64,000 nt of DNA, from positions 38,025-102,024 of the forward strand of contig NZ_AUZM01000017.1 in NCBI RefSeq assembly GCF_000478195.2, read 5' to 3'. Within the stretch, counting starts at the first letter, position 1. Each line of letters starts with the position of its first letter. This document shows positions 10,101 to 18,152 of the stretch, one piece after another. The notes beneath the pieces are model-generated. The model was not told the DNA's origin, made no database searches, and saw only the letters and a program-made list of their open reading frames with translations. This DNA is from Lyngbya aestuarii BL J. GTDB lineage: Bacteria > Cyanobacteriota > Cyanobacteriia > Cyanobacteriales > Microcoleaceae. Position numbers and translations under genes: made by a program.

Positions 10101-12126
10101 CCGTGATGGCGGCGATGTCAACATCAAGCGCTTCAGCAATAGCGGCGGCGTAAGTGGTTTTAACGTATTCGAGGTCAACTAATCCTTCTAAGCTAAATTC
10201 TTCGCTGTGTTCAACTGCAAACTTGAAGACTTGCTGGAAGGAAAGTTCAGAGATATCATCGACATCCTTGTAGACATCTTTCAATGCTTTCTCGAGGTCT
10301 TCACCGAATTGTGCTTTGTATTCTTTGCTATCGAACCAGTTCAACTTTTTGAAATCAACAGTGCCTTCTTGTTCGTAGACAAATTCAACAATTTGCAGTT
10401 TGCTAACTTCGGTAATAGACTCGACACCAAAGACAGTTTGAACATCGCCTTCAAAGGTTTGACGGAAGTAGTCATAGTCAATGTCTTGAGACAAACCACC
10501 GACTACAAAATCAATGACAACCTTGGCATCAAGTGTGCTAACTTCGGTGACTTCAATGTTGTAGAAAGCAGCGATTTTTTCAGAGAATTCTGTGCGGTAA
10601 ACTTCGACTGTTTCTTCTTCGATGTAAGTTGAAAGGTCAATTCCTTGTTCCAAGCCAACCGTAACCATGTAGTTGTAGACTTGTTCGGAACTGATTAAAC
10701 TAACGTTACTAACTTCAAAGAAAGTGGTCAGTGCTTGCGCGTTTTCTGTGCGATAAACTTCAACTTGGAAGGCAGAGAGTTGTTGTTCGGGTTCAAAGTT
10801 ATCAGCAAAGAAGTATTTTTTGAGGTCTTCGAGAGTTAGGTCTTTTTCTTTCTTGCCGATAGATTCTGCAAAGTCTTTTAGTTCATCTTTGAATTGCTTG
10901 CGAACCCATTTTTCATCGATGAAGGGATGCTTTCCACCGAAGACAAATTCTAAAGTTTCATCAACGGTAACGTCTGTACCGAATTGAACTTCTAAAGCTT
11001 CTTTGTAGACATCTTTGAGGTATTCAACATCAACAACTTGTTTCAAGATTCCAAGTTTTAAACCTTCGCCTTTTAAGAAGGCTTTGAGTTGACCATCAGT
11101 TAAGTCATCAAGGTCTTTAACTCCACCTTTGAAGAAGTCTTTGACATCTTTCTCAAATTCTTTGAATTCTTTCTTAAATTCTTTCCGCAGTTTCTTGAAG
11201 TCAATTTCAGAACTGCTTAACTCTTGGTCAAGAACAAAGAACTTAATTTGAGAAACTTCTAAGCTGCTGACTGCCTCGATTTCAACACTGTAGAATTGAG
11301 CGAGTTGTTCCGCATATTTAACCTTGCAGTAGTCAACATCAACTTCAATTTCTAAGTTGGCACTATCGAGAACATCTTCATCACTGATTTCGCTAGTATT
11401 CTCAACATCAACTTCTTCGCGAATCTTGTCACCGTATTGTTTCTTGATGAATTTGAAGTCGAAGAAAGCAGAAGTATTTAAACCTGCTTTAATTCCTTTT
11501 TCTTCAAGATATTCAAGAATTTGTTCAGGAGTTGCATTTTCTCCCAGTTCTTCTGTCAGTTTTTCGCCATGAATGGATTTTAGATAATCAAAGTTAACTT
11601 TCGGGGAAGGACTCTTTCCTTTACCAACAACTTCTTCTTGAACGAATTGGATTAAATCGCCTAACTTCAGACCTTCAACAGATTCAACTGAGAAGAAAGT
11701 TTTAAGTTCAGCGTCAAACTCCTTCAAAAGTTTATCAACATCAAAGAACTTAGAAAGTTTGACTCCTTTCAGGTCAGCTAAGTCTTTTGTGACTAACAAG
11801 TCTTGCAGGTCTTCGTTGCTAATTTCGCCGTCGATACCGAGTTTTTCAAGCAGGTCAGCGTTACCTTTAACAACTTTGACATCTAGATAAACCTTAGACG
11901 GGGGTTCTACATCATCGGGAGTTTCACCGTCATCGGGAGTTTCACCGTCATCGGGAGTTTCACCGTCATCGGGAGTTTCACCATCATCGGGAGTTTCACC
12001 ATCATCGGGAGTTTCACCGTCATCGGGAGTTTCACCGTCATCGGGAGTTTCACCGTCATCGGGAGTTTCACCGTCATCGGGAGTTTCACCGTCATCGGGA
12101 ACATTCACATCAGGAACTTCTCCCAC
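7171..12126 (-). CDS. Giant acidic repeat protein, main part
   Basis: A 1651-codon, extremely acidic protein of no family I recognise. It consists of many degenerate units of about 50-60 residues with the pattern YRxxNAxxIAxFYxV, a short linker, then a helix such as VxxFVxxxGLxxGID; examples are YRTENAQALTTFF, YRTEFSEKIAAFY and YRKDNAEQIAEFY. Three low-complexity spacers interrupt the units: about ten DDGETP copies at the N-terminus, about twelve TTDDG copies near residues 880-960, and about thirteen SEMDDE copies near residues 1180-1260. No signal peptide, membrane segment or RTX nonapeptide is visible. The GTG start at 12126 lacks a nearby ribosome site and overlaps the upstream reading frame by 22 bases, so it is probably the continuation of that frame after a frameshift. 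An acidic, calcium-binding surface role is a guess. Confidence 0.75.
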   Translation of the reverse strand: MGEVPDVNVPDDGETPDDGETPDDGETPDDGETPDDGETPDDGETPDDGETPDDGETPDDGETPDDGETPDDVEPPSKVYLDVKVVKGNADLLEKLGIDGEISNEDLQDLLVTKDLADLKGVKLSKFFDVDKLLKEFDAELKTFFSVESVEGLKLGDLIQFVQEEVVGKGKSPSPKVNFDYLKSIHGEKLTEELGENATPEQILEYLEEKGIKAGLNTSAFFDFKFIKKQYGDKIREEVDVENTSEISDEDVLDSANLEIEVDVDYCKVKYAEQLAQFYSVEIEAVSSLEVSQIKFFVLDQELSSSEIDFKKLRKEFKKEFKEFEKDVKDFFKGGVKDLDDLTDGQLKAFLKGEGLKLGILKQVVDVEYLKDVYKEALEVQFGTDVTVDETLEFVFGGKHPFIDEKWVRKQFKDELKDFAESIGKKEKDLTLEDLKKYFFADNFEPEQQLSAFQVEVYRTENAQALTTFFEVSNVSLISSEQVYNYMVTVGLEQGIDLSTYIEEETVEVYRTEFSEKIAAFYNIEVTEVSTLDAKVVIDFVVGGLSQDIDYDYFRQTFEGDVQTVFGVESITEVSKLQIVEFVYEQEGTVDFKKLNWFDSKEYKAQFGEDLEKALKDVYKDVDDISELSFQQVFKFAVEHSEEFSLEGLVDLEYVKTTYAAAIAEALDVDIAAITGEEVVMVSDTEILDFLAETNVTAIAEYAEVTEAEVTDELATEWFTESNVVSVEHGEQDINYDFVRYQLNQVITEENLTSVAEILEVELTTVEDIDSLTDEQVAELISDSEFEELLGEETTVELVPTGFDLEFVTSVYGEDITTALDLEADAEITEAQVIEYFSETFATEIETFVAEDEGDDVAEDEGDDSSVGDEGDDTVEPPTDDGSTDDDGTDDGSTEDDGTDDGTTDDGTTDDGTTDDGTTDDGTTDDGTTDDGTTDDGTTDDGTTDDGTTDDGTTDDGTEETSFTDADVLEYIKQLDIETVAKSVEVDENYVEFQLSGLVEAGTVTLEQISTVLEVEVASVEALTAEQLVQLSGSETFQSVELKLVQSEIDYEYIRTTETTEIATFYEVSEEDVLKGEIVPLTDAEILDGFDETFANLDVHYLKYQISELTAEQQTQLFADLEIEVTDISQLDVKQVIDIGFSRDFKEILEVEKVQYSAIDLDKYRKDNAEQIAEFYHEMDDDSEMDDESEMDDESEMDDESEMDDESEMDDESEMDDESEMDDESEMDDESEMDDDSDEMDDESEMDDESEMDDESEDGVGDNIDDTDDMEDGDVDVASIPDKDLMKFMFGKGWKNGINPLEYVDEDYLKEEFKHELAERFEIAVEQVAELPSEMVVGGLYSKFVAEEEVDIEFYKSTHQSVLEANYGVSVNELSESQIVEHASTYGLANNLEMSAVDVHGFIGEYKSEIAEHFEIPEEQIAELDTSVVKTFILETATEIGLDVKEFVKLDYYRGLGEELVENYRVEQVYSFNYEEAFNYTETQGVSTSSLLDTEWFKQENAQLIEDNKAELDTDASGEVEDDELIGEMQGQFLEDGFETDDSYDLDEYTAENGDVLTNFYSKQLTEISKREVVEYAFGAGLEAGIDPYSDDFLTENPELELDKFISGNAQELTQFYGVKEVTQINFYQAFEYQVSQGFVGTTTNSSEGIV
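8350..8598 (-). repeat. 18-bp in-frame minisatellite encoding SEMDDE repeats
   Basis: About thirteen near-identical copies of an 18-base unit, TCCGACTCATCATCCATT on the plus strand, inside the giant repeat gene. The unit is a multiple of three, so copy-number change keeps the frame. Confidence 0.95.
9252..9496 (-). repeat. 15-bp in-frame minisatellite encoding TTDDG repeats
   Basis: About twelve copies of a 15-base unit (GTTCCGTCATCGGTA with ATC/GTC variation on the plus strand), then degenerate copies up to about 9496, inside the giant repeat gene. Confidence 0.95.
11920..12108 (-). repeat. 18-bp in-frame minisatellite encoding DDGETP repeats
   Basis: About ten copies of an 18-base unit (GTTTCACCGTCATCGGGA on the plus strand) at the N-terminal end of the 1651-codon frame, right beside the point where the frame changes. 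Confidence 0.95.
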
Positions 12127-13577
12127 AATCTGTCATCGCCTTCACTACCCACATCGGAGTCGTCGCTATCATCTCCTGCGATTACATCATCATCTGCATC
12201 GTCGGAGTCATCATCGTCGGAGTCATCGTCTTGGTCGTCGGTATCGTCTCCATCATCATCGGAGTCGTCGTCTTGGTCATCGCTATCATCATCAACGTTA
12301 TCATCACCACCATCAACAGGAACATCGTTACCGTCGGTGTTATCATCGCCTGTCGCAATTAAGTTGAAGTTGCTAACGATAGACTCAACTAATTGTTCGA
12401 TATCTAACTCAGCGAGGGTGGAAATTTCGAGAACTTCTAGAACTTTTGAAACCGAGAAGGAGAAGCTAAATTCACGATTTTCTTCGCGTCCAAATTTTAA
12501 CCAGTGGTCAACAGCTGTAATTTGACCCGACTGCACAAAATCAACGAGTTCTGGGTTCAGTTGTAGGTATTCGCCAACTTTAAAGAAGTTGCTAAATTCC
12601 CGTCTTTCTTTTTTACCAAACTTAGCAAAATGCTTGAACAGACTGAATTGACCGCCTTGAACAAAGGATTCTAAATCAGAGTTCAGACTGAGATATTCAC
12701 TCGGTTTAAAGAAATCACCGCATTCGCGTTGTTCGTATTGTCCATCTTTGAGGAAGTGACGGAAAGCACTTACAAATTTACCTTGACCTTGGAAGAAGCT
12801 GTCGAGGTCAGTATTCTTTTCTAGGTATTTTTTGACACTAAATAAGCTGTTAAACTCCCGTCCTTCTTCTAAACCAAATTCGAGGAAATGTGAGAGTAAA
12901 CTCTGACGACTGACAACTTGAGAGACATCAACGTTTTTCGTAGAGTATTCGGTGATATTAAAGGTATAACTAAATTCCCGACCTTCAAATTGACCAAACT
13001 CCATGAAGTGGGCTTTCGCATCAAGTTGACCTGCTTCTACTAGGGTCTTGATGTCGGAGTTGAATTCTAGGTAAGCATCTACATCAAATAATTCGTCTAG
13101 GATATCATTTGTTGCTTCTGTATCATCCATTTCAACTCCGGTTTGTACGGCTTCATCAGGAAGGGGTTCTGCGCCGTCTCCAATTCCGCCATCGGGTTCA
13201 ACGGGGATGGGGGTCATGTCGTCCATGTCGTCCATGTCGTCCATGTCGTCTGAGGTGACATCTACAGGTTCGTCCATGTCGTCGATGTCTTCGTCCATGT
13301 CGTCTGAGGTGACATCTACAGGTTCGTCCATGTTGTCCACGTCGGGAAGGGGTTCTGCGCCGTCTCCAATTCCGCCATCAGGTTCGACAGGAATAGGGGT
13401 CATGTCGTCCATGTCGTCTGAGGTGACATCTACAGGTTCGTCCATGTTGTCCATGTCTTCGTCCATGTCATCATCTCCCGTTACAACATCAACAGACTCA
13501 ACAGGTTCTTCTGTGATGGTTTGGGTTTCTTCGTTTACAGGAAGGCCTGTTAAAGGGTCAAAGATTAAGTCGTCCAT
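12105..13577 (-). CDS. Giant acidic repeat protein, N-terminal part
   Basis: A 490-codon acidic protein. Residues 1-160 are a Met/Asp-rich region containing a duplicated block (GGIGDGAEPLPD with flanking EPVDVTSDDMDD). Residues 164-370 hold five units of about 45 residues with the consensus YLxxNxDLxxxVxxGQxxAxxHFxxFGxxExREFS, a module I associate with large cyanobacterial and proteobacterial surface or calcium-binding proteins. Residues 400-480 are an Asp/Ser-rich linker, and the last eight codons (RLWEKFLM) do not fit that linker. Adding one base at about 12126 would read on as GDDRLVGEVPDV into the 1651-codon frame. ATG at 13577 with an AGAGG ribosome site. It is best read as the N-terminal part of a protein of about 2100 residues. 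Confidence 0.75.
   Translation of the reverse strand: MDDLIFDPLTGLPVNEETQTITEEPVESVDVVTGDDDMDEDMDNMDEPVDVTSDDMDDMTPIPVEPDGGIGDGAEPLPDVDNMDEPVDVTSDDMDEDIDDMDEPVDVTSDDMDDMDDMDDMTPIPVEPDGGIGDGAEPLPDEAVQTGVEMDDTEATNDILDELFDVDAYLEFNSDIKTLVEAGQLDAKAHFMEFGQFEGREFSYTFNITEYSTKNVDVSQVVSRQSLLSHFLEFGLEEGREFNSLFSVKKYLEKNTDLDSFFQGQGKFVSAFRHFLKDGQYEQRECGDFFKPSEYLSLNSDLESFVQGGQFSLFKHFAKFGKKERREFSNFFKVGEYLQLNPELVDFVQSGQITAVDHWLKFGREENREFSFSFSVSKVLEVLEISTLAELDIEQLVESIVSNFNLIATGDDNTDGNDVPVDGGDDNVDDDSDDQDDDSDDDGDDTDDQDDDSDDDDSDDADDDVIAGDDSDDSDVGSEGDDRLWEKFLM
13140..13460 (-). repeat. Duplicated coding block in the giant protein N-terminus
   Basis: Two near-identical copies of a block encoding DMDDMTPIPVEPDGG and IGDGAEPLPD, with repeated EPVDVTSDDMD stretches between them. 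The copies span about 13145-13260 and 13340-13440. They look like a recent internal duplication. Confidence 0.85.
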
Positions 13578-13638
13578 AGCTAGATTAAACCTCTACTTAA
13601 ATTGCAAAAAATTTACTGAAAAAAATCTGTAGATTAGT

Positions 13639-13677
13639 GACTGAAAGGGATTTAATTCTCCCCTCTAAATTTCAGTC
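13639..13677 (-). promoter_or_regulatory. Hairpin in the leader of the giant repeat gene
   Basis: An 8-base perfect inverted repeat, extendable through ATTTA/TAAAT, sits between the leader peptide and the giant gene start. On the minus strand it is followed some 13 bases later by a T-run, too far for a typical terminator. Confidence 0.4.
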
Positions 13678-13708
13678 AGACTATAAGGGGTTTTGGGTTA
13701 ATAAAGAC

Positions 13709-13744
13709 TCAGAGTTTAGTTTTTATTGTCTGAGTTGCAAGCAT
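13709..13744 (-). CDS. Possible 11-codon leader peptide upstream of the giant gene
   Basis: The short frame ATG-CTT-GCA to TGA encodes MLATQTIKTKL. Its ATG lies 10 bases after a full AGGAGG ribosome site, stronger than those of most genes in this window. It ends about 130 bases before the giant gene start, with a hairpin between. Regulation by its translation is speculative; the ribosome site could be fortuitous. Confidence 0.3.
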   Translation of the reverse strand: MLATQTIKTKL

Positions 13745-14377
13745 AAATTTGTTGCCTCCTTTCTGCTTGAAGTTGTAAGCTCTCATCTTTCATAATTTAA
13801 TCTGAGGTCTCACACCGAACTTTTTGTTCTCTACCCTGATTGTAATAAACACTTTTAAGATCTCTATGAGGGTCAGATGAGAAGTTTTTTATGATTTCTA
13901 TTCAACCCATACCTTTAATTGTTACATCTGGAATGAATAGTGGCATCCGTTAAAACACGGAACTTCTAAATTCAGAAGAAAAAGGCTTGCAATGACGTTT
14001 TAACAGGGATTTTTGCCTCAAAGCCTAAGTGATAGTTATAATTAACTAGGGGGATTTGCGTGATTATACTGAGGTCAGGAAGTGATCATTATGTCATTGA
14101 AAATTTGTGCCATGCAAAAATAAGTCACTCCTGTTTATATTTCAATTTATGAGTAGGAATGACTCAAAAATAAAGATTGATGAATTGTCAAGCTTCCTAT
14201 GAAAAGAAGCAAAAAAGCTACAGCATTAATCAATCTTCAGTCTCGATCTTTCAATAGATAGATTGCAGAAAATTGTTAGGGCTACAAGTTGTAGCGGCTC
14301 TGATCCGAATCCTGGAGTCAGAACCCTTCTATCGGAGACGTAATTTTAAAAGTTAGGTTCCTCAATATTCCTTGATA

Positions 14378-15046
14378 TTAGGGACAAAGGCGATAACCCA
14401 TTCCTCTAACGGTTTCAATGCGATCGCCGCCCAATTTTTTCCGTAAATATCCAACATAAACATCAACAATATTCGATCCGGGATCGTAATCATAACCCCA
14501 AACGCGATCAAGGAGTTGTTCTCGACTCATCACTTGTTCAGGATGACGCATCAACGTTTCTAAAAGCTGAAATTCTTTAGCGGACAGTTTGATGGGACAA
14601 TCAGCGACTTGGGCTTGACGAGTATACAAGTCCAGCAAAATATCCCCGGCGGTCAATACCCGTTCCTCTTTAACAGGTGAGAGAGTCTGATGACGTAAGC
14701 GGGCGCGTACTCTCGCTAACAACTCCGCAAAGCGAAACGGCTTAGTGACATAATCATCAGCGCCTTCTTCCAAACCAGCAACTTTATCTTCGATATCATC
14801 ACGAGCCGTTAAGATAATGATGGGGACTTGTTCTCCCTGGCCCCGTAATTGTTTCAAGACTTGAAAGCCATCCTGATGGGGAAGATTTAAGTCCAGGATC
14901 AGCAAGTCAAATTGATTTCCCAGTGCTTTTTCTAAGGCATCAGAGCCATCATTGGCGACGGTAATGGTAAAGCCGTTGGCTTTTAGCCCTTTCTCTAAAA
15001 AGGCAGCGATACGAGGTTCATCTTCAGCGATCAAAATCCGGCTCAT
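14378..15046 (-). CDS. OmpR/PhoB-family response regulator
   Basis: DNA-binding response regulator of 222 residues. The receiver domain (residues 1-118) shows the acidic pair in IAEDEPRI, phosphoacceptor D51 in LLILDLNLPHQDG, the conserved Thr in IIILTARDD and Lys in DDYVTKPF. The winged-helix effector domain (residues 125-222) has LSAKEFQLLETLMRHPEQVMSR and the terminal VRGMGYRL typical of OmpR members. No sensor kinase gene is adjacent, so its partner and signal are unknown. It is transcribed away from the giant-protein leader region, with 546 gene-free bases between its start and the ABC exporter gene. Family assignment is certain; the specific orthologue is not. Confidence 0.93.
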   Translation of the reverse strand: MSRILIAEDEPRIAAFLEKGLKANGFTITVANDGSDALEKALGNQFDLLILDLNLPHQDGFQVLKQLRGQGEQVPIIILTARDDIEDKVAGLEEGADDYVTKPFRFAELLARVRARLRHQTLSPVKEERVLTAGDILLDLYTRQAQVADCPIKLSAKEFQLLETLMRHPEQVMSREQLLDRVWGYDYDPGSNIVDVYVGYLRKKLGGDRIETVRGMGYRLCP

Positions 15047-15592
15047 TAGACAGAACTTCCTTCAGGAGAATGATTTCAAAATAATTGATTAAAACGAATG
15101 CTGTATGTGAAATCCTCAAGATGCAGCCCTGCTGGTTTGAGTCGCTCTGAATCAAAATCTATATTCTGTAACAGTTTACCTTTTGTTCTCAGCATCTTGA
15201 GCAGTGACCTCAACTCTAAACTGAACGGATGTAGATCATCTTTGTTTTCTATCGGTAGATGCTTTGTCTGCCTTGGGATTCACACCCTATGGGATCTATC
15301 GATTCCATCATAACTCTCATTAGGACTGGTGAGATCAAGGATTCAGCGAAAAAAGTCTGCATTAACCCCAACCGATACCCGATACATAGACACAATTTCC
15401 CTGACTCTTAGTTTGCCCAATCACCCAGCTAAAATATCAACCCTTGTAGTTATACGGCTCAGAAATTAATTTTTCTCAACGAATAGTCGGTTTTCCTCAC
15501 CTGATGTCTGCCGTTGAACCCCTCCGGGTTGTGTGGAATCTCTTAAAATATCAAGTGATGTCAACAAAGGCAGTCCCCAATAGAAGCGCAAA
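15047..15592. other. Gene-free divergent promoter region
   Basis: 546 bases between the response regulator (minus) and the ABC ATPase (plus). An open frame at 15098-15313 has no family resemblance and looks spurious. A short hairpin (AACCCCTCCGGGTT near 15516) lies upstream of the ABC gene. I see no consensus promoter. Confidence 0.5.
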
Positions 15593-16612
15593 ATGACACC
15601 TGCCATCTTAATTGAAAAACTGCAAAAACGTTATGGTTCTGTCGAGGCCGTCAAAGAGGTCTCTCTGTTCGTCAAACCGGGGGAAATCTTCGGTTTACTC
15701 GGCCCCAACGGTGCGGGTAAAACCACGACTCTACGGGCATTGTGTACGTTAATTACTCCGGATTCGGGTCGTCTGGAAGTCTCAGGGGTGAATGTTATCG
15801 AAAAGCCCCGACAAGCGAGACAACGCCTGGGTTATGTGTCTCAAGAAGTCGCCTTAGACAAGGTGCTAACAGGTCGTGAACACCTGCAACTGCAAGCGGC
15901 ATTGTACCATCTGCCTCGGCCAATGATTAAAGATCGGATTGCCAAGGCGATCAATTTATTGGGTTTAGCAGAATGGGCCGATCAAAAAAGCGGTACCTAT
16001 TCGGGCGGTATTCGCAAACGTCTCGACTTGGCTGCTGGCCTTCTCCATCAACCCGATGTGTTGGTGTTGGATGAACCGACGGTGGGCTTGGATATTGAAA
16101 GCCGAGTAGCGGTTTGGGATTTCCTGCGTCAGTTGCGTCAAGCCGGAACAACGGTGTTAATTACCAGCCACTATTTAGAAGAAGTAGACGCTTTGGCCGA
16201 TCGCGTGGCAATTATTGATCAGGGGGTTGTGATTGCGACAGGAACCCCTTCTCAACTCAAAGATCAAGTTGGAGGCGATCGCATTACCCTCAGAATTCGG
16301 GAGTTTTCGCCGATGGAGGAAGCCGAAAAAGCCAAATCTCTCCTGGAATCTTTACCGTTTGTCACCGAAGCCATTATTAATACTGCCCAAGGGAATTCTC
16401 TGAACTTGGTCGTTCAACCTCAAAGTGATGCGCTGTTAACGGTACAACAGGCGTTAAAAGAGGCGGACTTACCCACGTTTGGGATCGCCCAATCTCGACC
16501 CAGTTTGGATGATGTTTATCTAGCGGCGACAGGTCGAACCCTGATGGATGCGGAAATCGCAGCCGTTGCGGTTCGTGACCCCAAAGCGGAGAAAAAACAA
16601 AATATGCGTTAA
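15593..16612 (+). CDS. ABC exporter ATP-binding protein, DrrA-type
   Basis: ATPase subunit of an ABC-2 exporter, 339 residues. Walker A (GPNGAGKTT) lies near residue 38, the Q-loop at YVSQE, the signature is YSGGIRKRLDL rather than LSGGQ, Walker B is VLVLDEPTVGLD and the H-loop is LITSHYLEE. The C-terminal 100 residues (ITLRIREF to SLDDVYLAATGR) match the DrrA/CcmA extension. Its expected partner is the ABC-2 permease at 18223, which would normally follow directly. Here about 1.6 kb containing a TnpB gene lies between them. Substrate unknown; drug, lipid or polysaccharide export is usual for the family. Confidence 0.92.
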   Translation: MTPAILIEKLQKRYGSVEAVKEVSLFVKPGEIFGLLGPNGAGKTTTLRALCTLITPDSGRLEVSGVNVIEKPRQARQRLGYVSQEVALDKVLTGREHLQLQAALYHLPRPMIKDRIAKAINLLGLAEWADQKSGTYSGGIRKRLDLAAGLLHQPDVLVLDEPTVGLDIESRVAVWDFLRQLRQAGTTVLITSHYLEEVDALADRVAIIDQGVVIATGTPSQLKDQVGGDRITLRIREFSPMEEAEKAKSLLESLPFVTEAIINTAQGNSLNLVVQPQSDALLTVQQALKEADLPTFGIAQSRPSLDDVYLAATGRTLMDAEIAAVAVRDPKAEKKQNMR

Positions 16613-16625
16613 GGTGAAGGCAATA

Positions 16626-16676
16626 GGGAACAGGGAACAGGGAACAGTTAACAGGGAACAGTTAACAGGGAACAGT
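16626..16676. repeat. Tandem GGGAACAG/TTAACAG repeat
   Basis: Six to seven 8-base or similar units alternating GGGAACAG and TTAACAG, directly after the ABC ATPase stop. Such short arrays are common between cyanobacterial genes. It lies just upstream of the tnpB insertion. Confidence 0.9.
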
Positions 16677-16808
16677 TTTTAGCTTCTGCGGCAAAAGCCT
16701 CACACCTGAAAACGAGCGTGTCAGTGTCAGATGAATCGCCGACAAAATCTCGAATTTCTCCGAGTTCCGTTACAGTTGTAATAAAGTATATTTGCTTTAA
16801 GTTGCCCA

Positions 16809-18152
16809 ATGAGAAACGTAGCAAAAGTCAGACTATACCCAACGGATGACCAGAAACAAACCCTTGCAAAAGCGTTTGGCTCTGTACGTTGGGTGTGGAA
16901 TTACTGTCTAGAGCTAAACAACCAAGTCTACAAAGAAACAGGCAAGGGGATCTCAGGGATGCAGCTAAAAAAGCAACTACCAATCCTTAAGAAGAAAGAA
17001 GAAACAGCCTGGTTAAAAGAAACTTATTCACAGTGCTTACAGCAGTCTGTTTTGAATCTTTCTAGAGCTTTTGTCAACTTCTTTGAAGGTCGAGCTAAAT
17101 TCCCGAGGTTTAAGAGTCGTCATGGAAAACAGTCGATCCAATACCCCCAAAACGTCAAGATTATTGAAAACTATTTGAGTTTCCCTGTAATTGGCAACAT
17201 CAAAGCTAATATTCATAGAAGGTTTGATGGAAGTCTAAAAACGGTAACAATAACTAAGACGAAAACAGAAAAGTATTATGCTTCAATACTGTTTGAGAAC
17301 GAGGAGCAAGAACCCGAGATTTCAAGCGAAGGAAAAGCGATTGGACTGGACTTGGGATTGACTCATTTTCTAATTACAAGTGAGGGGTCTAAATACAATA
17401 ATCCTCGACACTTCAAAAAACACTCACACAACTTAAAACGGAAACAACAGAAGTTATCCCGTAAGCAAAAAGCGTCTAACTCTAGGAATAAAGCACGTAG
17501 GTTAGTCGCAAGAGCGCACGAGAAAGTCAGCAACGCAAGGCAAGATTTTTTGCATAAATTGTCTCGCAAAATTGTCAACGAGAACCAAGTGATAATTGCT
17601 GAAAATCTCAACGTAAAGGGCATGGTACGCAACCATAATCTTGCCTTAGCAATAAGCGATTGTGGTTGGGGAATGTTCTTAAACTTTGTTGATTACAAAG
17701 CTAAACGGGATGGAAAGACCTTTGTGGAGATAGATCGGTTTTTCCCATCCTCAAAGACTTGTAATGTTTGTCTGAATGTTGTAGAAAGTTTGCCACTTGA
17801 TATTCGTCAATGGGAATGCAATCATTGTCATACCCAACATGATCGTGATATTAACGCAGCCATAAACATTCGAGACGAGGGATTACGAGTCATCGCGGGG
17901 CGTATAAACTGCGCGGGAGACCCACGCAGACAGCCCCTTGCCTCGGGGACGGAGGCGACTGCCAGTGGAGGAGGTGTAAGACGAAATCTTCGCAGCTCTC
18001 GGAGCTTGCATCCGAGAGAACGAAGACCTCTCATTGGACGCAAGTCCTCTGTGCGGCAACTTCCGATCAATGAACAATCTAAAGATGCTTCGACCAAGAC
18101 TGTTCAAGAAACTGGAAGCTTACGACCGAAAGCGAAGCGTCGGCGTAGGTAG
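16809..18152 (+). CDS. tnpB: TnpB, RNA-guided nuclease of IS200/IS605-type element
   Basis: OrfB/TnpB of a solitary (IS1341-like) element; no TnpA is present. The 447-residue protein has the N-terminal helix-turn-helix region (VRWVWNYCLELNN), the RuvC-like catalytic triad (D near 181 in IGLDLGLTHF, E near 265 in IIAENLNVKGM, D near 348 in HDRDINAAINI) and the zinc ribbon CNVC...CNHC at residues 318-340. All catalytic residues are intact. The last 90 residues, from about RVIAGRINCAG, are Arg/Ser-rich and outside the usual domains; the underlying DNA probably forms the omega-RNA scaffold. TnpB proteins cut DNA guided by a right-end RNA. It sits between two genes of one ABC exporter. Confidence 0.93.
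   Translation: MRNVAKVRLYPTDDQKQTLAKAFGSVRWVWNYCLELNNQVYKETGKGISGMQLKKQLPILKKKEETAWLKETYSQCLQQSVLNLSRAFVNFFEGRAKFPRFKSRHGKQSIQYPQNVKIIENYLSFPVIGNIKANIHRRFDGSLKTVTITKTKTEKYYASILFENEEQEPEISSEGKAIGLDLGLTHFLITSEGSKYNNPRHFKKHSHNLKRKQQKLSRKQKASNSRNKARRLVARAHEKVSNARQDFLHKLSRKIVNENQVIIAENLNVKGMVRNHNLALAISDCGWGMFLNFVDYKAKRDGKTFVEIDRFFPSSKTCNVCLNVVESLPLDIRQWECNHCHTQHDRDINAAINIRDEGLRVIAGRINCAGDPRRQPLASGTEATASGGGVRRNLRSSRSLHPRERRPLIGRKSSVRQLPINEQSKDASTKTVQETGSLRPKAKRRRR

Larger units (their letters stand above)
13578..14377. other. 800-base gene-free region with probable long leader of the giant gene
   Basis: No supported gene longer than a leader peptide. On the minus strand an 11-codon frame (13744 down to 13709, MLATQTIKTKL) follows AAAGGAGG. 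Next comes an inverted repeat (GACTGAAA at 13639-13646 with TTTCAGTC at 13670-13677) and then the giant gene ATG. The half nearest the response regulator holds a small hairpin (GCTACAAGTTGTAGC at 14281-14295). Confidence 0.5.

Noticed and set aside
7171..13577. RTX-type calcium-binding toxin
   Set aside because: Despite the acidic repeats I see no GGxGxDxxx nonapeptides and no adjacent HlyB/HlyD-like genes.
15098..15313. 71-codon open frame upstream of the response regulator
   Set aside because: Composition is Ser/Cys-rich without family resemblance, there is no ribosome site, and it lies in the regulatory region between divergent genes.
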